A stretch of DNA of 64,000 bases from contig NZ_CP058649.1 of the NCBI RefSeq assembly GCF_018141445.1, forward strand, positions 4,421,001 to 4,485,000, written 5' to 3'. This DNA comes from Vallitalea pronyensis. GTDB lineage: Bacteria; Bacillota; Clostridia; Lachnospirales; Vallitaleaceae. This document shows, piece by piece, positions 21,343 to 30,132 of the stretch (positions are counted from its first letter, which is position 1; every line of letters starts with the position of its first letter). A program made the position numbers and the translations under genes. The notes below the pieces were generated by a model. That model was not told the origin of the DNA and searched no databases. It saw nothing but the letters and a program-made list of their open reading frames with translations.

Positions 21343-22371
21343 TTATTTCATAAAATATTCGCCAACCTTGGATATATAAATAGTAACCTCTGTGTAAACA
21401 CCAAGTTCTGACTGAATGTCAACCTTATGGCCAAGCTTCTTAGCCAGCTTACGTGCTAAATACAAGCCCATGCCAGTGGATTGCTCAAATTGTCTTCCAT
21501 TATAGCCTGTAAAACCTTTTTCAAAAACGCGACGAAGGTCTTCGGGTTTAATACCTACCCCATTGTCTTTTATCATAAGGCGATATTCTTTATAATCTTC
21601 ATAGGATGATATTTCAATTTTTCTCTGTTCCTTATTGGCATATTTCAATGCATTTGAAATAACTTGTTCTAGTATGAAACCAAACCATTTTCTATCCGTG
21701 TGTATCGCAATGTTCTCATCAATGGATACAGCTAATACAACTTTCTTCGTAATAAAGGTTTTGGCAAATCTTTTTATAGCACCGCTAACCAGTTGATTTA
21801 AGCGATATTCACTAATGATATAATCTTTGGCAAAACTAACACTTCTTGAATAATATAAAGTCTGTTCAATGTATCTTTCAATCTTATCCATTTCGTTTTC
21901 TATTTGAAGAAGTGTATTGGCATTGTGCTTACCATCATCACTTTCTATGAGCAAACGCGTAGCTGCTATGGGAATTTTTACGGCATGTACCCATGATGTT
22001 ATAAAATCATAATACTCTTCATTCTGCTCCTCTAAAACCTGTTTGGTATCCTCCATCATTTTGTGAAATTCATTGAATAAGCTAAAAAATACCTTTTGGA
22101 TATGTGCATCCATGTCTTCAAGGTCAAAAGGTTCAAAGTGCTGATGATCAAGCTTTAGCTTTAATTGCTTATAGAGGGTGTTATATTTTCTGTAATCATA
22201 AGCCAAATAAATCATGAGTATAAAAATAGATAATGCATCCATATAAATGACATTGCTGCTGTTGACGATCTGGTGTTCGTCTAATAGGAGGACCAGATTA
22301 ATCATCCCAATATTAATTAAGTAAAAAATAATAAGCCCCATACGGTCTTTTACATATTTTAAGACATTCAT
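21343..22371 (-). CDS. BceS-type intramembrane-sensing histidine kinase
   Basis: A 342-residue kinase with two closely spaced N-terminal membrane helices (about residues 12-30 and 40-60) and almost no extracellular loop, the layout of BceS-like sensors. The phosphoacceptor His lies in SWVHAVKIP near residue 128. The ATPase domain shows the N box (SNALKYA), the G1 box (KDNGVGI) and the G2 region (STGMGLYLARKL). Such kinases do not sense a peptide directly; they read the activity of a BceAB-type transporter. The ATG overlaps the regulator stop codon as ATGA, indicating translational coupling. The likely partner transporter is at 34436-37121. The position beside the NRPS suggests a role in self-protection, which is inference. 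Confidence 0.93.
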   Translation of the reverse strand: MNVLKYVKDRMGLIIFYLINIGMINLVLLLDEHQIVNSSNVIYMDALSIFILMIYLAYDYRKYNTLYKQLKLKLDHQHFEPFDLEDMDAHIQKVFFSLFNEFHKMMEDTKQVLEEQNEEYYDFITSWVHAVKIPIAATRLLIESDDGKHNANTLLQIENEMDKIERYIEQTLYYSRSVSFAKDYIISEYRLNQLVSGAIKRFAKTFITKKVVLAVSIDENIAIHTDRKWFGFILEQVISNALKYANKEQRKIEISSYEDYKEYRLMIKDNGVGIKPEDLRRVFEKGFTGYNGRQFEQSTGMGLYLARKLAKKLGHKVDIQSELGVYTEVTIYISKVGEYFMK

Positions 22372-23042
22372 TCAATCATATACCCCTGTCCTTTTTTGGT
22401 TGTTATAAATTGGCTTAGACCTTTTCCATCTAATTTTTTTCGTAAGCGATTTATATTCACCGTCAATGTGTTATCATCTACAAAACTCTCATGTTCCCAT
22501 AGATTCCGCATAATCTTATCTCTAGATACAATGCTGTCTTTATGACGCATGAGTACATAGAGTATACGGTATTCGTTCTTAGTCAATTCTATTCTTTCGT
22601 CCTCATAGATTAATGTACCATCATCCAGATTAAGAACAGCACCTTTATGTTCCATAAGATTAGCCGTATTACTGGTATACGAATAGGTGCGTCTAATAAG
22701 AGCACTAATCTTGGCTAATAAAATGTCCATGGAATATGGTTTTGTAACGTAATCATCTGCCCCCATATTAATAGCCATTAATATGTCCATATTGGTATCC
22801 TTTGACGAAATAAAGATAATCGGAACTTTAGATTCCTTGCGGATTTTGCTACACCAATAATAGCCATCATATAATGGCAAGACGATATCCATTAATACCA
22901 AGTCAGGCTTAAAATTAACATATTCAGTAAACACATCTGTAAAATCCTCAACGATTTTTGTTTCATATCCCCACTTCTGTAAGTTATCGGATATAATCGT
23001 TGCGATGGTTGCATCATCTTCTATAATAAAAATTTTAAACAT
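22368..23042 (-). CDS. BceR-type response regulator (OmpR family)
   Basis: A 224-residue regulator with a receiver domain (acidic pair EDD near the start, phosphoacceptor Asp in LVLMDIVLP, conserved Lys in VTKPYS) and a C-terminal winged helix (LTKNEYRILYVL, DNTLTVNINRLRKKL). It pairs with the downstream BceS-type kinase. I prefer the second ATG (23042), because the AAAGGA sequence is eight bases upstream of it but only two bases from the ATG at 23048. Its target is probably the ABC transporter whose upstream region carries a TTACA-N4-TGTAA box at 37252-37265. Confidence 0.93.
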   Translation of the reverse strand: MFKIFIIEDDATIATIISDNLQKWGYETKIVEDFTDVFTEYVNFKPDLVLMDIVLPLYDGYYWCSKIRKESKVPIIFISSKDTNMDILMAINMGADDYVTKPYSMDILLAKISALIRRTYSYTSNTANLMEHKGAVLNLDDGTLIYEDERIELTKNEYRILYVLMRHKDSIVSRDKIMRNLWEHESFVDDNTLTVNINRLRKKLDGKGLSQFITTKKGQGYMIE

Positions 23043-23075
23043 CTCCATAATCCTTTCTTACCTTATGGCATAAAT

Positions 23076-23087
23076 TGTAACGTTACA
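23076..23087. promoter_or_regulatory. 12-bp palindrome in the BceRS-type leader
   Basis: TGTAACGTTACA is a perfect palindrome between the promoter and the regulator start codon. It is flanked by two copies of ATGGCATAAAT (near 23065 and 23104). The position, about 35 bases downstream of the -10 box and 34 bases before the start codon, fits a regulatory site. Confidence 0.4.
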
Positions 23088-23112
23088 TCATGCCATGATT
23101 TCCCATGGCATA

Positions 23113-23141
23113 AATATAGCATTAAAATGGATTGGATTCAA
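23113..23141 (-). promoter_or_regulatory. promoter of the BceRS-type operon
   Basis: Minus strand TTGAAT (23136-23141), 17-base spacer ending in TGC, then TATATT (23113-23118). The TG of an extended -10 box is present. It lies 70 bases upstream of the regulator start. Confidence 0.65.
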
Positions 23142-23145
23142 GGAT

Positions 23146-23288
23146 TTGTTCCTATGCTTATAAGTATATAACGTTCACACCCTTTCAATTTTCAATTTTT
23201 ACGCCATATGCTTCTTTAGTCCAAAGCGACTGCGTCGCCTCTTACGAAGTTTGTTTCCTTAAGAAAATATCCTTGTGCATAGGAACAA
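23146..23288. repeat. inverted-repeat element with GCGAC/GTCGC core
   Basis: TTGTTCCTATGC (23146-23157) is repeated inverted at 23277-23288. The enclosed core at about 23220-23265 contains small hairpins (GCGAC-TGC-GTCGC) and the string TCTTACGAAG, and resembles the core at 55513-55560. The left arm overlaps the promoter of the BceRS-type operon. No coding capacity is apparent. Confidence 0.55.
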
Positions 23289-23301
23289 GCATCTTATAAA
23301 C

Positions 23302-23340
23302 AAAAAAAAGAACCTTACTCCCTTGTAGGAACAAAGTTCT
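23302..23340 (-). terminator. terminator of the KamA-family gene
   Basis: On the minus strand AGAACTTT pairs with AAGGTTCT (one G-U pair) and is followed by eight T residues. The stem starts eight bases past the stop codon. Confidence 0.85.
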
Positions 23341-23347
23341 TCTAATC

Positions 23348-24469
23348 TTAACCTATTTTCTTTAAATCTTCATTATCTAATGTAAAGTCATCATCAAGCC
23401 ACCCCTGCTTTTCCGTTACTTTCACACTAAATATAGTCCCCATATCCGATTGTTTAGGCGCTTGATGATATTTAAATAAAATCCTCTTATCAAACTCACC
23501 AAGTATCTCAATCTTGCCTGTTTTATGAGACATAACAAATTTAAAACGTTTAGCATGACCACTAAGGTACTTTTTAGCTTCTTCCACAACCTTAACACCT
23601 TTCACAAAAGGTAATTGGAAGCTATGTTTCACACCTTTTACTGGTCGACATTGGAATAAATAATAAGGATTGACACCATGTTTTACCAAGTCTTTCATTA
23701 ACTGAGCTAAAACTTCTGGTTCATCGTTAACACCTTTTAAAAGAACAGTTTGATTGTTAACGATAATACCTGCATCTTTTAACGTTTGAATACCTGCTGC
23801 GGCTTTTGTGGTTAACTCTCTTGGATGATTAAATTGCGTGACAACATAGATTTGCTTCTTTTTGGAGTACGTCTTCAAGGCCTTTACCAACCGCTCATCT
23901 TGAATAATACGATCAGGTAATACGACAGGTAAACGGGTACCAAATCGTATATAATTCAAATGGTCAACCTGTGAAAATTTCTCCATAAACACTTCTAGAA
24001 TCTCCGTTGGTAAGAAAAAGGCATCCCCACCTGTAATGAGAACATTGTTGATTTCTTTGTGGGCTTTAATATACGATAAAGCATTTTCTAAGTTACTTAA
24101 GACTTCTTGATTACTAAGGCCAACTAACCGTTTTCTAAAGCAATGGCGGCAGTACATGGCACAAGAATTAGTAGCTAGTAGAAGTGCTGTTGTTCTATAC
24201 TTGTGCTGTAACCCTTGCATCTTGGTGTTTTCCGATTCCCCACTTGTATCAAATGCCCCTTCTTCACTCTTCTCCCCAAAAGAAGGGATTTGCATCTTCC
24301 TAATTGGATCGTTAGCATCATCTTGATTAATTAATGATAAGTAATATTTTGTTGTACAAAAAGGATGTTTAATGGTAATATCTTCAAACATCATTTGCTC
24401 TTCGTCCGTCATTGGCATATATGCCTTTAATTCCTCTCCAGTTGTTATTAATTGTTGTTTCCAATCCAT
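23348..24469 (-). CDS. KamA-family radical SAM protein (lysine 2,3-aminomutase-like)
   Basis: A 373-residue radical SAM protein. The cluster motif is CAMYCRHC near residue 105, immediately followed by FRKRLVG, the pattern of lysine 2,3-aminomutases and their EpmB relatives. The barrel motif ITGGD follows about 45 residues later. It is slightly shorter than clostridial KamA (about 416 residues) and a little longer than EpmB, so the substrate cannot be fixed: free lysine, beta-lysine synthesis as an osmolyte, or a protein-bound lysine are all possible. No companion lysine-fermentation or EpmA-like gene is nearby. I chose the ATG at 24469, with AGGAGG eight bases upstream; an upstream-extended frame to 24553 has no such site. 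A terminator follows directly, so it is monocistronic. Confidence 0.88.
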   Translation of the reverse strand: MDWKQQLITTGEELKAYMPMTDEEQMMFEDITIKHPFCTTKYYLSLINQDDANDPIRKMQIPSFGEKSEEGAFDTSGESENTKMQGLQHKYRTTALLLATNSCAMYCRHCFRKRLVGLSNQEVLSNLENALSYIKAHKEINNVLITGGDAFFLPTEILEVFMEKFSQVDHLNYIRFGTRLPVVLPDRIIQDERLVKALKTYSKKKQIYVVTQFNHPRELTTKAAAGIQTLKDAGIIVNNQTVLLKGVNDEPEVLAQLMKDLVKHGVNPYYLFQCRPVKGVKHSFQLPFVKGVKVVEEAKKYLSGHAKRFKFVMSHKTGKIEILGEFDKRILFKYHQAPKQSDMGTIFSVKVTEKQGWLDDDFTLDNEDLKKIG

Positions 24470-25170
24470 GGCATTCTCCTCCTTCAATAATTTATATGGT
24501 TTAGCCTCATGAATTAAAAGGCTTTTTGACAATTGCGGTGTACATATACTCAATTTTTGGGTTTAATGAATAAAGCCAAATCTATTTCAATAAATGGCAC
24601 TGTAAGCTTGATTTTAACAACGACAAAATAAGACTCCTAATAGAAACCAGTGTCTTACAATTCTGTAAATTATTGTGTCGTATTTTAGAACCTAATAGAT
24701 GATAACTCTTTTATCATTTTCTACTCAAAACATTCAACTTGAAAATAAGATTTAAACTTATTTTTATTGAGATATGTATGAAGGTAATAATCGATTTCTT
24801 TAACACACGCACATTTCATGATTATAAAAATAACACGTGAAACACCTATGTCTTAATCTCTATTACCTCACTAGAAAAATAATAATACTAATAATAAATC
24901 AATAGAGTTCGGCACGAAGCCAAACTTAGATAATATATACAAAAATGACTTGTAAAAATATCACTACATATAGTATAACACATTTTAAGTAAAAATCAAA
25001 ATTTTTTTAGACATGCGTTCTCTTGAAAGTTGACTATTGAATGCTTTCAGCTGATTGTAAATAATTTACTTTTTTAAAGCACCATTATCTGTTTCTATGA
25101 CAACATCATGTTCTTTTCAAAAACTTCTGAATATAAATGTTGTATTTCAGTTATGGACAAATCTAATCGT
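24470..25170. other. long AT-rich divergent intergenic region
   Basis: About 700 bases separate the KamA-family gene (leftward) from the SPASM gene (rightward). I find no convincing ORF, riboswitch or RNA gene, and no confident promoter for the leftward gene. The last part holds the promoter and operator of the SPASM gene, listed separately. A small RiPP-like precursor ORF was looked for and not found. Confidence 0.5.
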
Positions 25171-25177
25171 GATGGTG

Positions 25178-25206
25178 TTGACAAATACATGAAACTGTAT
25201 TATAGT
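25178..25206 (+). promoter_or_regulatory. promoter of the radical SAM/SPASM gene
   Basis: TTGACA (25178-25183), 17-base spacer, TATAGT (25201-25206), placed 44 bases before the start codon. Confidence 0.8.
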
Positions 25207-25217
25207 GTTAATACAGT
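25194..25217. promoter_or_regulatory. operator-like inverted repeat over the -10 box
   Basis: ACTGTATTA (25194-25202), six bases, then TAATACAGT (25209-25217): a perfect 9-bp inverted repeat covering the -10 hexamer and start site. The placement indicates a repressor. The sequence style recalls GntR- or TetR-type operators, but no such regulator gene is in this window. Confidence 0.7.
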
Positions 25218-25249
25218 AATATTAAAATCATAAAAAGGAGATTTTATAG

Positions 25250-26218
25250 ATGTTAGTTAACCCCTATAATACCGTTTTAGGTAAGCTAAAATCTTATTTA
25301 GAACGAAAACATCCAACCCTATTGGAATCATATATCTTGCCAACAGGCATTGTACTTTTTGACCGTTTATTTAAGTCTTTAAGTAAAAAACAAGCAAAAA
25401 ACTATTTATCATCGCAACCTTTTCCTGTTTTTCAAACCATTGAGATTGAAACCATTAATCGTTGTAACGGTTCTTGCACTTTTTGTCCTATTAACCACCA
25501 TATTGATCCCCGCCCTTACAAAAAGATGGATGAAGATCTGTTTAAATCCATTATTAACCAACTGGTTGAGCTGAATTATAAAGGAAGCATTGGCCTGTAT
25601 TCTAATAACGAACCGCTCCTTGATAAACGCTTATTAGAATTTCTTAAATTCACGCGGGAAAAACTACCCAATGCCACACTCTATCTCTTCACTAATGGTA
25701 CTTTATTAACGCTTGATTATTTTAAGAAATTGATGCTATATTTGGACTGGATGACCATTGACAACTACAGTGATACTTTCGAACTTCATGAAGGTGTTCG
25801 TCAGGTATATGACTATATTAAGACTCAATCCTATCAAGATAAAGTACATATTTATTATAGAAAAGAGAATGAAATTCTTCTTAATCGAGGTGGAGAGGCT
25901 AAGAATCGAACAACTAAAAAAAATACTTTAAAATCTGCATGCATGTACCCTTTTGAACAAGTCGTCGTTCGCCCTGATGGTAAACTAAGCTTATGTTGTA
26001 ATGATGCCACAGGCAGTGTTACCATGGGCGATCTCTGTGAACATCGTCTAATAGATATATGGTATGGTAAAGTATACGATACGGTCAGACAGAATATGCT
26101 CACTGATCGCAATAAAAACAAATTGTGTCATGCTTGTGATGTGGTTACACCTAAAATCCCTGCTGGCACTGCGTTTAAATTCAAAAATATTGTGAGTTGG
26201 TTGAAGGGTGATGCATAA
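25250..26218 (+). CDS. radical SAM/SPASM domain protein
   Basis: A 322-residue enzyme with a radical SAM cluster motif CNGSCTFC near residue 72-79 and a C-terminal SPASM-type region with further cysteines (SACMYPF near 241, LCCND near 260, CHACD near 303) that would bind an extra Fe-S cluster. The segment LNRGGEAKNR is typical of a group of SPASM proteins seen near cell-surface or sugar genes. The substrate is unknown. No RiPP precursor or transporter is adjacent, so peptide maturation is not supported by context. An AGGAG ribosome binding site precedes the ATG. The gene stands alone between an operator-controlled promoter and a bidirectional terminator. Confidence 0.85.
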   Translation: MLVNPYNTVLGKLKSYLERKHPTLLESYILPTGIVLFDRLFKSLSKKQAKNYLSSQPFPVFQTIEIETINRCNGSCTFCPINHHIDPRPYKKMDEDLFKSIINQLVELNYKGSIGLYSNNEPLLDKRLLEFLKFTREKLPNATLYLFTNGTLLTLDYFKKLMLYLDWMTIDNYSDTFELHEGVRQVYDYIKTQSYQDKVHIYYRKENEILLNRGGEAKNRTTKKNTLKSACMYPFEQVVVRPDGKLSLCCNDATGSVTMGDLCEHRLIDIWYGKVYDTVRQNMLTDRNKNKLCHACDVVTPKIPAGTAFKFKNIVSWLKGDA

Positions 26219-26220
26219 AA

Positions 26221-26252
26221 AAAGCCACAGAAACACGTGTTTCTATGGCTTT
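26221..26252. terminator. bidirectional terminator
   Basis: AAAGCCACAGAAACAC pairs with GTGTTTCTATGGCTTT (one mismatch), with T-rich tails on both strands. It serves the convergent SPASM gene and the GGGtGRT gene. Confidence 0.9.
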
Positions 26253-26277
26253 CTTTTTATAATATTGTATACGTAAA

Positions 26278-27279
26278 TTACTTATTCATTGCTTCTTGAA
26301 TAGCAACCGCAACAGCAACTGTTGCACCTACCATTGGGTTATTACCCATACCAAGCAGTCCCATCATCTCTACGTGAGCAGGTACAGATGAAGAACCTGC
26401 GAATTGTGCATCTGAGTGCATTCTTCCCATGGTATCTGTCATACCATAAGAAGCTGGACCAGCAGCCATGTTATCTGGGTGAAGTGTTCTACCAGTACCA
26501 CCACCAGAAGCTACTGAGAAGTACTTCTTACCTGCTTCATTACATTCTTTTTTATAGGTTCCAGCAACTGGATGTTGGAAGCGTGTAGGATTGGTTGAGT
26601 TACCAGTTATGGATACATCCACAGCTTCTTGATGCATGATTGCTACACCTTCACGTACATCGTCTGCACCATAACATCGAACTTTTCCTCTTTCGCCATC
26701 AGAGTAAGTTTTTTCTTTTGTAATTTTTAATTCACTTGTAGCATAATCAAATTGAGTCTGAACATATGTAAAGCCATTAATTCTAGAAATAATATGAGCA
26801 GCGTCTTTACCAAGTCCATTAAGGATAACTTGTAACGGCTCTTTTCTAACTCTATTTGCAGAACGTGCAATACCGATAGCACCTTCAGCAGCAGCAAATG
26901 ACTCATGTCCTGCTAAGAACGCGAAACATTTTGTTTCATCTTTAAGGAGCATAGCACCTAAACCACCATGGCCAATACCCACTTTTCTTTGATCGGCAAC
27001 AGAACCTGGAATACAAAAAGCTTGTAAGCCTTCACCAATTGCATCAGCTGCATCAGCTGCAACGGTAATACCTCTTTTGATCGCTATTGCTGCACCAAGT
27101 GTATAAGCCCAACATGCATTTTCAAAACAGATAGGTTGAATAGACTTAACAAGTTCATGTACATCAATGCCTTTATCATCACAGATTTGTTTTGCTTCTT
27201 CTAATGAAGCAATACCAAATTCGCCTAGAGCTTTGTTAATACTTTCAATTCTTCTATCGTATCCTTCAAATAATGCCAT
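26278..27279 (-). CDS. GGGtGRT-family protein
   Basis: A 333-residue cytosolic protein of the family named for the motif GGGTGRT, seen here in VASGGGTGRTLHP near residue 255. Other glycine-rich stretches include GIGHGGLGAM and GLLGMGNNPMVGA. The family is widespread in anaerobes and is nearly always encoded next to an Fe-S scaffold-like protein, as here. Its biochemical role is not established. The start codon has AGGAGG eight bases upstream, and the gene lies 12 bases downstream of its partner, so the two form an operon. It ends at a bidirectional terminator. Confidence 0.9.
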   Translation of the reverse strand: MALFEGYDRRIESINKALGEFGIASLEEAKQICDDKGIDVHELVKSIQPICFENACWAYTLGAAIAIKRGITVAADAADAIGEGLQAFCIPGSVADQRKVGIGHGGLGAMLLKDETKCFAFLAGHESFAAAEGAIGIARSANRVRKEPLQVILNGLGKDAAHIISRINGFTYVQTQFDYATSELKITKEKTYSDGERGKVRCYGADDVREGVAIMHQEAVDVSITGNSTNPTRFQHPVAGTYKKECNEAGKKYFSVASGGGTGRTLHPDNMAAGPASYGMTDTMGRMHSDAQFAGSSSVPAHVEMMGLLGMGNNPMVGATVAVAVAIQEAMNK

Positions 27280-27291
27280 ATTACTAACCTC

Positions 27292-27984
27292 CTATTCCTG
27301 TCTTGGATCAACTGTTTTCACAGCGTCTGCGAAACGACCATATGTACCTGTAGCTTTTTCCATTGCTTCTGCTGCTTCCATACCAGTTTTAATCATATCC
27401 ATCATTTTACCGAAGTGAATAAACTTGTACCCGATGATTTCATTATCTTCATCAAGTCCAATCTCCGTAACATAGCCTTCTGCCATTTCAAGGTAACGAG
27501 GACCTTTATCAAGAGTACCGTACATGGTTCCTACTTGTGAACGAAGACCTTTACCTAGATCTTCTAAACCAGCACCTACTGGAAGCCCATCTTCTGAGAA
27601 AGCAGTTTGTGTTCTACCATAAGCAATTTGTAAGAATAACTCTCGCATGGCTGTGTTAATGGCATCACATACTAAATCTGTATTCAATGCCTCTAAGATT
27701 GTTTTTCCTGGTAAGATCTCTGAAGCCATTGCTGCTGAATGTGTCATACCTGAACATCCAATGGTCTCAACTAAAGCTTCTTGAATGATACCATCTTTAA
27801 CATTTAAAGTAAGTTTACATGTACCTTGTTGAGGAGCACACCAACCTACACCGTGAGTAAGACCAGAAATATCTTTTACTTCTTTGGCTTGAACCCATCT
27901 TCCTTCTTGAGGAATTGGTGCTGGCCCATGATTAGGTCCTTTAGCAACACAACACATGTTTTTCACTTCATGAGTGTACATCAT
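27292..27984 (-). CDS. Fe-S cluster scaffold-like (IscU/NifU-type) protein
   Basis: A 230-residue protein of the IscU/NifU-like scaffold type that accompanies GGGtGRT proteins. Visible cysteines lie in MCCVAKG near the N-terminus, GWCAPQQGTC near residues 48-56 and TIGCSGMTHS near residue 77; the last matches the scaffold motif region. The C-terminal part (from about 160) is specific to this subgroup. It would handle Fe-S clusters in the cytosol, possibly for its partner; this is inference from pairing. An AAGGATGA ribosome binding site precedes the ATG. Upstream lie a 24-bp palindrome and a long hairpin. Confidence 0.87.
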   Translation of the reverse strand: MMYTHEVKNMCCVAKGPNHGPAPIPQEGRWVQAKEVKDISGLTHGVGWCAPQQGTCKLTLNVKDGIIQEALVETIGCSGMTHSAAMASEILPGKTILEALNTDLVCDAINTAMRELFLQIAYGRTQTAFSEDGLPVGAGLEDLGKGLRSQVGTMYGTLDKGPRYLEMAEGYVTEIGLDEDNEIIGYKFIHFGKMMDMIKTGMEAAEAMEKATGTYGRFADAVKTVDPRQE

Positions 27985-28015
27985 ATTCTCTTCATCCTTT
28001 CTTAAATGAAATTCT

Positions 28016-28039
28016 GATTTGATAAATATTTATCAAATC
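28016..28039. promoter_or_regulatory. 24-bp perfect palindrome upstream of the scaffold gene
   Basis: GATTTGATAAAT followed directly by its own reverse complement. It lies 32-55 bases before the start codon and downstream of a TATACT hexamer on the minus strand, as expected for an operator. No regulator can be assigned. Confidence 0.6.
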
Positions 28040-28075
28040 CTCTTAGTATATAGAATGTCAAACTTCTATTGATTC

Positions 28076-28148
28076 ACACTTCAATTTTTAATTTAGCCTT
28101 TTGTTACTTAAATCCAAGTACAAAAGGTTCAATTAGAAATTGAAGTGT
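28076..28148. repeat. 73-base long hairpin
   Basis: ACACTTCAATTT (28076-28087) pairs with AAATTGAAGTGT (28137-28148), and inside it CCTTTTGT-ACTT pairs with AAGTACAAAAGG. There is no T tail for termination. It stands upstream of the scaffold/GGGtGRT operon. The rest of the gap to the ABC-F gene (28149-28337) shows nothing recognisable. Confidence 0.6.
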
Positions 28149-28337
28149 CCTTATGAAAAGGCTCAATAAAAGTAGCTCACTATATTTTTCTAGTGTGACG
28201 AACATGGTCACATCTTAGATTTTCCTCACTTATTATAACGAATTTCAAGGAAATTTACAATTATTTTCATTATTTTTTAGCCATTCCACTAGTTTTTAAC
28301 AGAGCCTAGAGCATTTATTGGGCATATTTTCCTAAGA

Positions 28338-29888
28338 TTATATGACCTTGGTTGTCCAATCTTCCACATTCCAAACGTCATCAACCAAATCCATATAGAA
28401 TGCTGGCTCATGAGATACGACAAGCAGTGTACCTTTGAACGCCTTGATTGCACTTTTTAGTTCTTCTTTTGCTTCAACATCCAAGTGATTGGTAGGCTCA
28501 TCCAATACCAATAGATTAATATCTCTCAGCATTAGTTTACATAATCTCACTTTGGCTGCTTCACCACCACTGAGCACCTTCATCTGACTTGTAATATGAT
28601 CGTTGGTTAAGCCGCATTTTGCTAAAGCTGCTCTTACCTCCAGATTGGTAAGCGCTGGGTATTCATGCCATACTTCTTCAATAGCCGTGTTGCTGTTATT
28701 GGGGTCACTCTCTTGCTCAAAATAGCCCACTTCTAAATAATCTCCTTGAATTGCCTTTCCATCAAATGGCTTGATGATACCCATTAGCGTTTTTAGCAGA
28801 GTCGATTTACCTAATCCATTAACGCCTTTGAGAGCTATGCGTTTGCCCCGCTCCAGTGTCATGTTTAATGGACTGGTTAATGCTTCGTCATAACCAAGCA
28901 CAAGGTCCTTGGCTTCAAATACAATCTTACCAGAAGCACGTCCATACCTAAATCCAAATTTTGGCTTTGGTTTCTCCCTAACACGTTCTATCCGTTCCAT
29001 TTTATCCAATTTCTTTTGTCGACTATTGGCCATACCTCGCGTAGCTACTCTTGCTTTATTTCTGGCAATAAAATCTTCTAATTTCTCAATTTCTTTTTGT
29101 TGTTTTTCAAAAGCTTGTTCTGCTTGACGTTTTTTGATATCGTACATACGTTTAAAATCATCGTAATTACCTGTGTATCTGGTAAATTCGCCATTTTCAA
29201 TATGATAGATCACCGTTGCAACATGATTAATAAACGGTATATCATGGGATATTAGAATAAAACTGTTTTCATACTCCTGTAGATACCTTTTTAGCCACTC
29301 AATATGGTTTTCATCTAAGAAGTTCGTTGGCTCATCAAGTAATAAAATTGTTGGACGTTGTAACAGCAATTTTGTTAACAGAACCTTCGTCCGTTGACCA
29401 CCGCTTAATTCACTTACATCCTTATCAAGACCAATATCCCCAAGACCTAAACCATTAGCAACCTCTTCCACTTTTGCATCAATCATATAGTACCCACTAT
29501 GATCTAATGTGGTCTGTATATCCGCTGCTTCTTCAAGTTTTACAGCCATCTCTTCATCTGTAAAATTGGCCATTTCTTCATATATCTGCAGCATCTTTTT
29601 TTCTAATTCAATGACTTCTTCAAATGCTTCATTTAACACATCTCGAATACTCTTTCCCTTTTGCAGTTCAGCATGTTGGTCTAAATAACCTACTTTCGCT
29701 TTTGGTGACCATTTAATGATACCCTCATCGGGCATGAGTTTATTGGTAATGATTTTTAGAAAGGTACTTTTACCTTCACCATTTGGTCCCACAAGTGCCA
29801 CGTGTTCACCTTTTTTTAAACGGAATGATACATCACTTAAAATGATGCGTCCACCAAAGTCATGGTTTACTTTTTCTACACTTAACAT
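28338..29888 (-). CDS. ABC-F family ATPase (YkpA/YbiT-like)
   Basis: A 516-residue soluble protein with two ABC ATPase domains and no membrane segment. Domain 1 has GPNGEGKST (near 35), LSGGQ and DEPTNFLD; a charged linker (KKRQAEQAFEKQQKEIEKL) follows at about 250-310; domain 2 has GVNGLGKST, LSGGEAAK and DEPTNHLD. ABC-F proteins act on ribosomes as translation factors or, in some subgroups, protect against antibiotics. The short linker and general sequence fit the housekeeping YkpA/YbiT type better than a resistance type, but I cannot exclude the latter. The ATG at 29888 was chosen because GAGGTG is eight bases upstream; a GTG three codons earlier overlaps that site. Confidence 0.9.
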   Translation of the reverse strand: MLSVEKVNHDFGGRIILSDVSFRLKKGEHVALVGPNGEGKSTFLKIITNKLMPDEGIIKWSPKAKVGYLDQHAELQKGKSIRDVLNEAFEEVIELEKKMLQIYEEMANFTDEEMAVKLEEAADIQTTLDHSGYYMIDAKVEEVANGLGLGDIGLDKDVSELSGGQRTKVLLTKLLLQRPTILLLDEPTNFLDENHIEWLKRYLQEYENSFILISHDIPFINHVATVIYHIENGEFTRYTGNYDDFKRMYDIKKRQAEQAFEKQQKEIEKLEDFIARNKARVATRGMANSRQKKLDKMERIERVREKPKPKFGFRYGRASGKIVFEAKDLVLGYDEALTSPLNMTLERGKRIALKGVNGLGKSTLLKTLMGIIKPFDGKAIQGDYLEVGYFEQESDPNNSNTAIEEVWHEYPALTNLEVRAALAKCGLTNDHITSQMKVLSGGEAAKVRLCKLMLRDINLLVLDEPTNHLDVEAKEELKSAIKAFKGTLLVVSHEPAFYMDLVDDVWNVEDWTTKVI

Positions 29889-30132
29889 ATGTTTCACACC
29901 TCATTTTGTCTATATCTGCCTATATCTGTAACAGGAATTTTATACCATTTTTATGCTAAAACTAGAGCTTCATTTGATACTCTTCTTGATAGAGCTGCTT
30001 GAATATAAAAAAACTCGCAATATGGATAGAATATCACGAGTTGGGTTGTAAATCAATTAAAAAATATACAACAGGTATATGCTTTAAGTTAATATTATGG
30101 ATACCGGTTTAAGGGGTATGTTAAATAACCGA

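Noticed and set aside
24470..25170. Lysine riboswitch or RiPP precursor near the two radical SAM genes
   Set aside because: No lysine riboswitch landmarks and no short Cys/Gly-rich ORF with a ribosome binding site could be found in the gap.
28338..29888. ABC-F protein as the self-resistance gene for the NRPS product
   Set aside because: ABC-F resistance acts on ribosome-targeting drugs; the protein looks like the housekeeping YkpA/YbiT type and is 8 kb from the NRPS behind unrelated operons.
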